This document shows, one piece after another, positions 1-3,981 of a DNA stretch of 7,702 bases. This DNA is from an uncultured Subdoligranulum sp. (GTDB taxonomy: Bacteria > Bacillota_A > Clostridia > Oscillospirales > Ruminococcaceae). The notes under the pieces were generated by a model that ran no database searches, was not told where the DNA came from, and saw only the letters and a list, made by a program, of their open reading frames with translations. The stretch is taken from the NCBI RefSeq assembly GCF_937890665.1, contig NZ_CALADU010000010.1, forward strand, positions 1-7,702, read 5' to 3'. The position numbers and the translations under genes are program-made. Within the stretch, counting starts at the first letter, position 1. Every line of letters starts with the position of its first letter.

Positions 1-287
1 GCGGTCTATCTCTTGTTTTCGGTTGCTTGCTTCCTTACCGTACATGAGCATTTACGCTGGGCATCTTGCGTCCCCGCATCTATCTGCCCGCAGGGCTGGC
101 GGGGACCTCCCGGCAGGCGGTGCTGCTTCATGAAAAGATCCATCTGCGCCGCCATGATCCCCAAATCAAACCGCTCTACTACGGGGTGGTCTGCCTGCAT
201 TGGTTCAACCCGCTGGCATGGCTGGCCTTCCGCCAGATGGAGCGGGAGATGGAGTCTGCCTGTGACGAGGCGGCGATCCGGGGTTGA
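1..287 (+). pseudogene. BlaR1-like M56 zinc peptidase, N-terminal part, broken and 5'-partial
   Basis: This is the remnant of the membrane-embedded M56 (BlaR1/MecR1-type) metallopeptidase half of a larger gene. From about position 48 the frame reads AFTLGILRPRIYLPAGL, followed by the zinc-binding HEKIH (HExxH), the HWFNPLAWLAF stretch and ESACDEAAIRG, all hallmarks of the family. The frame then hits TGA at 285-287, but the same frame continues past it with family-like sequence (DAAARNAYCESILQYALQG) straight into the M23-containing open frame, so the stop looks like a lesion and not a natural end. A second problem lies at the 5' end: this frame has TGA at 45-47, while the hydrophobic, helix-like stretch AVYLLFSVACFLTV is in the frame starting at position 1. 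That suggests a deletion or frameshift between the third membrane helix and the peptidase core. In intact relatives this domain is cytoplasmic and often cleaves a BlaI-type repressor; any such partner would lie left of the window. Family assignment is secure; the cause of the breaks is inference, and sequencing error is possible for either. Confidence 0.8.
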
Positions 288-323
288 GATGCCGCCGCCC
301 GCAATGCCTACTGCGAAAGCATT

Positions 324-1490
324 TTGCAGTACGCCCTGCAAGGACGGCTGGCACCGGGCTCTTTGGCCTTTGGACAGGGCAGCGTCAAGACCCGTATTGT
401 CCATCTGCTGCGGTACCGTCGTTTGGGGGCTGGGGCACTGCTGCTCTGTGCCGCGGCGGTGGGGCTGAGCGTCACCGCCTGTATGATGCAACCCCAAGTG
501 GAGGAAGCTACCCCCGAGGCCGCCGAAACCTCCCAGTCCGAACCTGCACCCCAACCCACCGCTACGCCGGAAAACGCCGTGACCTTCACGGTCAACACCG
601 CCGGACTGCCCAATCTGGACGACCCAGAAAACAGCCCGCGGTTCCTCTGCCCGGTGGACTATACCTATATCAGCCGGTACATGGGCGGCGGTCACCGGGG
701 GGATGATTTGTGTGCGGAACAGGGAACCCCGGTCTATGCGGCGCAGGACGGTGTGGTAGTAAAGGCTCTGTACCATTACTCCTATGGAAACTGTGTACAG
801 TTGGACCACGGCACCGGCGTGGACGGCCGCCACTGGACCACCTTGTATGCCCATATGAACGATTTGGCGGTAGAATCCGGCCAGACCGTCAAGGCCGGGA
901 AACTCATCGGTTATGTGGGATGTACCGGCAATGCCACGGGCAATCAGGTCCATTTTGAGATGAAGGTAGACGACATTCTGGTAGGCCCCAGCTACTTTAC
1001 GGCCTATCGGGACGGCGATACCCACGAATTGACGACCACGAAGGTCGAAGAACTCTTGGCCGGAAATGAGGACGTTGTTGCAGGCAGTTCCCTGATGAGC
1101 CAATGGCCGTTGGAGGACCAGAAAGCAGCTCTGGAACAGCAGCTGGAATCCCTGCAAGACCAGCGGGAACAAATGTTGGAAGTGCAGGAAACGCTGGCTG
1201 GTGGCAGCAGCGACGCAGAAAAAGAGACTGCTACGCGGGTTCAGGATTCCATCGACGTACTGGATGCGACGATCCAGATGGTGCAGGAGGAGCTGGCGCT
1301 GGTGGAGACCGAGATTCAGGCCCAGAAAGACGCAATGATAACCCAGCAGTCCGAACTTCAGCAGCAGATCGCCGCCGCCCAGTCTTCCGGTACGGGGAGC
1401 GACCCGGTGTTGGATGCCGGGGAGGAAGCCGCCCGACAGAATCTGGACAGAGCCTCCCAGCAGATGAACGAGATGCTGAACGGAAACTGA
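324..1490 (+). CDS. M23 (LytM-like) metallopeptidase with coiled-coil tail; distal half of an interrupted M56/M23 gene
   Basis: This open frame is the downstream half of the M56/M23 gene. Numbering from the TTG at 324, residues 34-53 form a hydrophobic helix (the last membrane helix of BlaR1-like proteins) ending in SVTAC, followed by a Pro/Thr/Glu-rich linker (about 56-90). The M23 peptidase domain spans about 105-225: HRGDD supplies zinc ligands H124 and D128, LYAHM supplies catalytic H177, and QVHFE supplies zinc ligand H210. The usual HxH motif reads Q208-V-H210, so one catalytic histidine is glutamine, which could reduce or alter activity. Residues about 262-360 are rich in Glu, Gln and Leu and look like coiled coil, then a polar tail. 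The topology predicts that M23 and the coiled coil lie outside the membrane, acting on or sensing peptidoglycan. The start is uncertain: TTG 324 and ATG 483 are both in frame, but neither has a convincing ribosome site, because the reading frame really continues from upstream through the TGA at 285. The protein may therefore not be made, or only by readthrough. Confidence 0.75.
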   Translation: MQYALQGRLAPGSLAFGQGSVKTRIVHLLRYRRLGAGALLLCAAAVGLSVTACMMQPQVEEATPEAAETSQSEPAPQPTATPENAVTFTVNTAGLPNLDDPENSPRFLCPVDYTYISRYMGGGHRGDDLCAEQGTPVYAAQDGVVVKALYHYSYGNCVQLDHGTGVDGRHWTTLYAHMNDLAVESGQTVKAGKLIGYVGCTGNATGNQVHFEMKVDDILVGPSYFTAYRDGDTHELTTTKVEELLAGNEDVVAGSSLMSQWPLEDQKAALEQQLESLQDQREQMLEVQETLAGGSSDAEKETATRVQDSIDVLDATIQMVQEELALVETEIQAQKDAMITQQSELQQQIAAAQSSGTGSDPVLDAGEEAARQNLDRASQQMNEMLNGN

Positions 1491-1521
1491 GCACGATGCT
1501 GTTGACAAACCCTTGAAAAAT

Positions 1522-1561
1522 TTGACATTTTTGCCCCCCGGGTATATCCTTGTATAGGATA
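1522..1561 (+). promoter_or_regulatory. Candidate sigma-A promoter with overlapping inverted repeat for the YczE-like gene
   Basis: A perfect -35 hexamer TTGACA lies at 1522-1527 and, 17 bases on, TATCCT at 1545-1550 is an acceptable -10 (4 of 6). A second TTGACA is at 1502-1507 without a good partner. The -10 lies inside a 6-bp perfect inverted repeat, TATCCT-tgtat-AGGATA (1545-1561), which also touches the ribosome site, so a repressor bound there would block the promoter. The leader would be only about 20 nt. The operator role is inference from the symmetry. Confidence 0.5.
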
Positions 1562-1575
1562 AGGAGTGGCAAAGA

Positions 1576-2229
1576 ATGCAGCAAACAAAAGAACAAACAA
1601 TCGCCCGCTGGGGGTTCTATCTGTTGGGAATGGTGCTGTTGGCATTGGGCCTGACGCTGAACACCAAGACGGGTCTTGGGGCATCGGCCATTGTGTCGGT
1701 GCCCTTTACCGTGAGTCAGGCCACCGGCTGGAACTTCGGCAACCTGACGTTGGTCGTCTATTGCCTCTTTGTGTGGGCAGAGTTTCTCCTTAAAGGGAAA
1801 AACCGCCAGTGGATCGACCTTTTGCAGATTCCGTTGAGCATCGTATTCACCCGGTTTATGAACCTGTTTGCGGGGGTTATCCCTTACGAAAACGGCAACC
1901 TGCCCGCCGACATCGCCCTGCTGGTGGTGGCCATCCTCTTCACTGGGGTGGGGGCGGCGATGACGGTAGCCATGCGGCTCATTCCCAACCCCGGCGATGG
2001 TATCGTGGGCACCATCGCCCAGATCTCCGGCAAGGAGCTGGGCTTCTGCAAGAACTGCTTTGATCTGGGCTGCGTCAGCCTTTCACTGGTCATCGGTCTT
2101 TGCTTCGGCAACGTGTTGTTGGGCGTGGGGCTGGGGACCGTGATCTCGATGGTGGGCGTGGGACGGGCCATTGCCGGGTTCAACTACCTGTGCAAGCGCC
2201 CGCTGCTGCAGGCCACCGGTATGAACTGA
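1576..2229 (+). CDS. YczE/YyaS/YitT-type integral membrane protein (DUF6198-like)
   Basis: This is a 217-aa polytopic membrane protein. The ATG at 1576 is preceded by AAGGAG at 1561-1566 with 9-base spacing, which fixes the start. Hydrophobic segments fall at about residues 12-30, 56-72, 79-100, 111-131 and 161-202 (the last long enough for two helices). The GLTLNTKTGLGAS stretch after the first helix and the NPGDG motif at about 138-142, before the last helices, are typical of the YczE/YitT-like family. No enzymatic residues are evident and the transported or sensed substrate is unknown; a Bacillus relative, YczE, has been linked to production of nonribosomal peptides and polyketides, which does not establish a function here. 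It follows the broken M56/M23 gene by 85 bases but has its own promoter-like sequence and ends at a strong terminator, so it is probably a single-gene transcript. Family call is confident; function is not known. Confidence 0.85.
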   Translation: MQQTKEQTIARWGFYLLGMVLLALGLTLNTKTGLGASAIVSVPFTVSQATGWNFGNLTLVVYCLFVWAEFLLKGKNRQWIDLLQIPLSIVFTRFMNLFAGVIPYENGNLPADIALLVVAILFTGVGAAMTVAMRLIPNPGDGIVGTIAQISGKELGFCKNCFDLGCVSLSLVIGLCFGNVLLGVGLGTVISMVGVGRAIAGFNYLCKRPLLQATGMN

Positions 2230-2237
2230 CCCAAACA

Positions 2238-2275
2238 AAAAAAGAGGGACTGCCCGCAGGCAGCCCCTCTTTTTT
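2238..2275. terminator. Bidirectional intrinsic terminator between the YczE-like gene and the terminase large subunit gene
   Basis: The stem pairs CTGCC (2250-2254) with GGCAG (2259-2263) around the loop CGCA, then after one A-C mismatch pairs AAAAAAGAGGG (2238-2248) with CCCTCTTTTTT (2265-2275). The T-run follows on the plus strand and the A-run provides one on the minus strand. It can therefore end both the plus-strand YczE-like transcript and the convergent minus-strand terminase transcript, whose stop codon lies only 6 bases away. Confidence 0.93.
2253..2263 (+). repeat. Direct repeat CCCGCAGGCAG, left copy
   Basis: This 11-bp word recurs exactly and in the same orientation at 3773-3783, so one copy lies at each edge of the two-gene terminase module. 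Here it forms the tip of the shared terminator hairpin. It could be an insertion or recombination footprint, or merely a similar word shared by two terminators. Confidence 0.5.
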
Positions 2276-2281
2276 GTCCCA

Positions 2282-3526
2282 TTATACGCCGCGCCGCCGC
2301 CAGATACTCTCTACGGCATAGCGCACCGCGTCAATGTGGTGGTTGTTCACGTCGGGGTAGCCCGGCAAAACCTCGCCGGTGCGGTCGTCCCGCTCATACT
2401 CGTACTCGCTGAACTCCGCCGCCGTGGCCGGGCAGCGCTCCGGGTCGATCACGATGGAAGTAAGCCCCTGCAGCCACTTCATGCTTTCCCGCACGCTGCC
2501 GGGGCCTTTCTGCGCAGCCCGGCAGGGCAGCCCCGCCGCCCGGTAGTCGGCACAGGATTTCGGCTCGGCGGCATCGGCGGTCAGCAGCCCGCCTTCGTCA
2601 CCGCCTACGCCCCGTTCCACCAGCAGCCGGGCGGTGTCCCGGTTGGGGGTGCGGGTGCGGGTCAACTCGTCAAAGATCACCAAGGTGCGCCGGGCCGCGT
2701 CATAGTACACGGCGTTGTACGCCCACGGGTCGGGGTACCAGCCCCAGTCCACCCCGTGGTACAGCCGGTCAAAGGCAGCGATCTCCTCGTCGGGGACAGC
2801 CCGCATACACAGGTTGTCAAACACTGCCGCGCCGCTGCCCACCACCTCGCCGCCATATTCATGGCGGTAGGCGTCGGGGTTGGTCTTTTGCAGGTGTTCG
2901 GCATCCGCCCAGAACCGTTCCCCCAAAAAGCTGCGGGGCAGGTCCCGGTAGGTGGAGTGATGCACCAGCTTGCCGGTGCGGGGCTCCAGCGCATAGCGGT
3001 TGACCCAACTGCGGGCCATAGCCGGGGGATTGAAGCTCTTCAGCGTCAGCGACCAGTCGCCGCCCCGCAGAATGCTCTGCTCTACGTTGCGCACCTCTTC
3101 CGGTCCGTCGAATTGGTCCAGCTCTTCAAACCAACAAAGTCCCACGGCGCCAAAGGGCACCTTTAAACTCTTGAGCTTGCCCGCATCGTCCAGCCCGAAA
3201 AAGAGGATCTTTTGCCCTGTGGGCAGATAGATACATTCCATGGGGCTGACCGTACAGCGAAAATACGCCGAACACCCCAGCGCCCCGATGGCCCACACAA
3301 TTTGGTTGTACACGCTGTTGCGCAGGGTGCCCGCCACCTTGCGCAGCACCACGGCGTGGCAGTTGGGGTGCCGCAGCAGTTGGTAGACCAACTCCAGCGA
3401 CAGATAGCTGGACTTGCCCGAACCACGGCCGCCTTTGGCCACGACCTCCTGCACCGTGCCGCTGCGAATGGCGGTATGCACCGGCCAAAACACCGGCGGA
3501 ATGACCTTTTTCAGTTGAATGCGCAC
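2282..3526 (-). CDS. PBSX-family phage terminase large subunit
   Basis: The 414-aa product is the ATP-driven DNA-packaging motor and nuclease of tailed phages, which cuts concatemeric DNA and pumps it into the prohead. The N-terminal ATPase shows Walker A GGRGSGKSS (about 32-40, K38), a Walker B-like VGLCWFEE (about 128-135) and the SFNPP motif (163-167). The C-terminal RNase H-like nuclease shows GVDWGW (D259), TADAAEPK (D317) and HIDAVRYAVE (D399). Length and all key residues match a full, apparently functional protein. The start is GTG at 3526, preceded by GGGAGGTGAT (3533-3542), an excellent match to the anti-Shine-Dalgarno, 10 bases upstream when counted from the GGAGG core. The ATG at 3534 is out of frame and closes quickly. 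It begins 16 bases after the stop of the small-subunit-like gene, so the two are probably co-transcribed. No portal, capsid, integrase or other phage gene is visible around it, making this an orphan. Whether it is a remnant or a retained module is not settled by the sequence. Confidence 0.93.
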   Translation of the reverse strand: MRIQLKKVIPPVFWPVHTAIRSGTVQEVVAKGGRGSGKSSYLSLELVYQLLRHPNCHAVVLRKVAGTLRNSVYNQIVWAIGALGCSAYFRCTVSPMECIYLPTGQKILFFGLDDAGKLKSLKVPFGAVGLCWFEELDQFDGPEEVRNVEQSILRGGDWSLTLKSFNPPAMARSWVNRYALEPRTGKLVHHSTYRDLPRSFLGERFWADAEHLQKTNPDAYRHEYGGEVVGSGAAVFDNLCMRAVPDEEIAAFDRLYHGVDWGWYPDPWAYNAVYYDAARRTLVIFDELTRTRTPNRDTARLLVERGVGGDEGGLLTADAAEPKSCADYRAAGLPCRAAQKGPGSVRESMKWLQGLTSIVIDPERCPATAAEFSEYEYERDDRTGEVLPGYPDVNNHHIDAVRYAVESIWRRRGV

Positions 3527-3542
3527 CCGCGCATCACCTCCC

Positions 3543-3737
3543 TTATCCTTCGTCTACAATGACCACCCCCTCTGTGGTCTGGCCGTCGCCCAAGCCCAGA
3601 TGCTTGTACAGCAATTCCAGCGCCCGTAGCTTGTCGGCCACCTTGATGGCCTGACCGTTTCGCTCGGTGCCCGGCTCGGCAAAGGCAATGGCCGCCAATT
3701 CCCCCAGTACATGGTCCGGCGTCAGTTCCTCACCCAC
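3543..3737 (-). CDS. Short terminase small-subunit-like protein (C-terminal region only)
   Basis: This 64-aa product precedes the large terminase gene in the expected order. The part GEELTPDHVLGELAAIAFAE, then VADKLRALELLYKHLGLGD, resembles the C-terminal portion of phage terminase small subunits (the usual pattern ends in a DKLKALELLGKHLG-like stretch). The N-terminal DNA-binding helix-turn-helix and coiled-coil region, which brings the family to well over 100 residues, is absent, and the space between the usual flanking motifs is also reduced. It is either a truncated relic or a minimal variant that binds the large subunit without recognising a packaging site. GTG at 3737 is preferred as start because AAAGGAGGG (3747-3755) sits 10 bases upstream; the in-frame ATG at 3746 lies only one base from that site, too close to use it. 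A further in-frame TTG at 3770 has no ribosome site. Identification rests on the motif pattern plus position next to the large subunit. Confidence 0.6.
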   Translation of the reverse strand: MGEELTPDHVLGELAAIAFAEPGTERNGQAIKVADKLRALELLYKHLGLGDGQTTEGVVIVDEG

Positions 3738-3761
3738 CCATGGCATCCCTCCTTTCGGGGC

Positions 3762-3809
3762 AAAAAACAAAACCCGCAGGCAGGGGGAACGCCCCTTCCT
3801 ACGAGTTTC
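3762..3809 (-). terminator. Intrinsic terminator or attenuator upstream of the terminase genes (minus strand)
   Basis: Read on the minus strand, GAAACUCGUAGG (3809-3798) pairs along its whole length with CCUGCGGGUUUU (3780-3769), using four G-U wobbles. Inside it GGGG (3795-3792) pairs with CCCC (3787-3784) around a CGUU loop, and UUGUUUUUU (3770-3762) follows. The wobbles would become A-C mismatches in a plus-strand RNA, so the structure belongs to minus-strand transcripts. It lies only 7 bases before the small-subunit ribosome site, so terminase expression must read through it. Confidence 0.8.
3773..3783 (+). repeat. Direct repeat CCCGCAGGCAG, right copy
   Basis: Exact second copy of the 11-bp word at 2253-2263, here inside the hairpin upstream of the small-subunit-like gene. 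The sequence on its left is also A-rich, as at the left copy, while the sequence on its right differs. Confidence 0.5.
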
Positions 3810-3811
3810 GC

Positions 3812-3847
3812 TAGTATCATTTTACTACCATTGGTTGTGAAATGCAA
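3812..3847 (-). promoter_or_regulatory. Candidate minus-strand promoter with inverted repeat, upstream of the terminase genes
   Basis: On the minus strand TTGCAT (3847-3842) is followed after 17 bases by TAAAAT (3824-3819), a good -10 hexamer (5 of 6). Transcription would start near 3812. The -10 is overlapped by the inverted repeat TAGTA-N6-TACTA (3812-3827), a possible operator. Transcripts from here enter the terminator hairpin within about three bases. Confidence 0.45.
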
Positions 3848-3895
3848 TGAAATTTTGGGAAATCTTCTGGCGATGGCCCAATTTTTCCAGAGCCC

Positions 3896-3924
3896 TTGCA
3901 ACGCAGCTTTGCAGGCGGTACACT
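3896..3924 (+). promoter_or_regulatory. Candidate promoter of the beta-galactosidase gene
   Basis: TTGCAA (3896-3901) and TACACT (3919-3924) are separated by 17 bases and each match the sigma-A consensus at 4 of 6 positions. The -35 lies in an imperfectly symmetric stretch, TGCAA-N7-TTGCA (3897-3913), that could bind a regulator. A transcript starting near 3931 would have a leader of about 50 nt. This is a weak-consensus promoter, compatible with activation or induction by sugar; that is inference. Confidence 0.45.
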
Positions 3925-3939
3925 GTATACAAAAGCGAC

Positions 3940-3954
3940 TCGTTGTGGCAACGA
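3940..3954. promoter_or_regulatory. Inverted repeat TCGTTG-TGG-CAACGA in the beta-galactosidase leader
   Basis: Two perfect 6-bp arms are separated by TGG, just downstream of the predicted transcription start and 11 bases before the ribosome site. Position and symmetry suit a repressor operator (LacI-type regulators often bind such sites) or a small leader hairpin. No regulator gene is visible in the window. Confidence 0.35.
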
Positions 3955-3981
3955 CCCACACACCGAAAGGAGCCCTGTCTT

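Noticed and set aside
285..287. The TGA in the M56/M23 gene as a selenocysteine or reassigned codon
   Set aside because: There is no selenocysteine-type hairpin evident after it, the position is not a known active-site residue of the family, and other genes here use TGA as a normal stop (lacZ, M23 half, YczE-like gene, GH13).
480..500. SVTAC as a lipobox and ATG 483 as the start of a separate lipoprotein
   Set aside because: The hydrophobic helix precedes the ATG, so starting there would remove it. The helix matches the last membrane segment of BlaR1-like proteins, and no ribosome site precedes the ATG.
6..1508. A 500-codon minus-strand open frame opposite the M56/M23 gene
   Set aside because: The plus strand carries clear M56 and M23 motifs. 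The antisense product is low-complexity, rich in Gly, His and Gln, without a recognisable fold.
2336..3166. A 276-codon plus-strand open frame within the terminase region
   Set aside because: It is the antisense shadow of the terminase large subunit gene, with no ribosome site and no family pattern.
3847..3981. In-frame upstream extension of the beta-galactosidase (45 extra residues)
   Set aside because: The conserved LacZ N-terminus and an AAAGGAG site fit ATG 3982. The upstream part contains the promoter-like and symmetric elements and resembles no protein.
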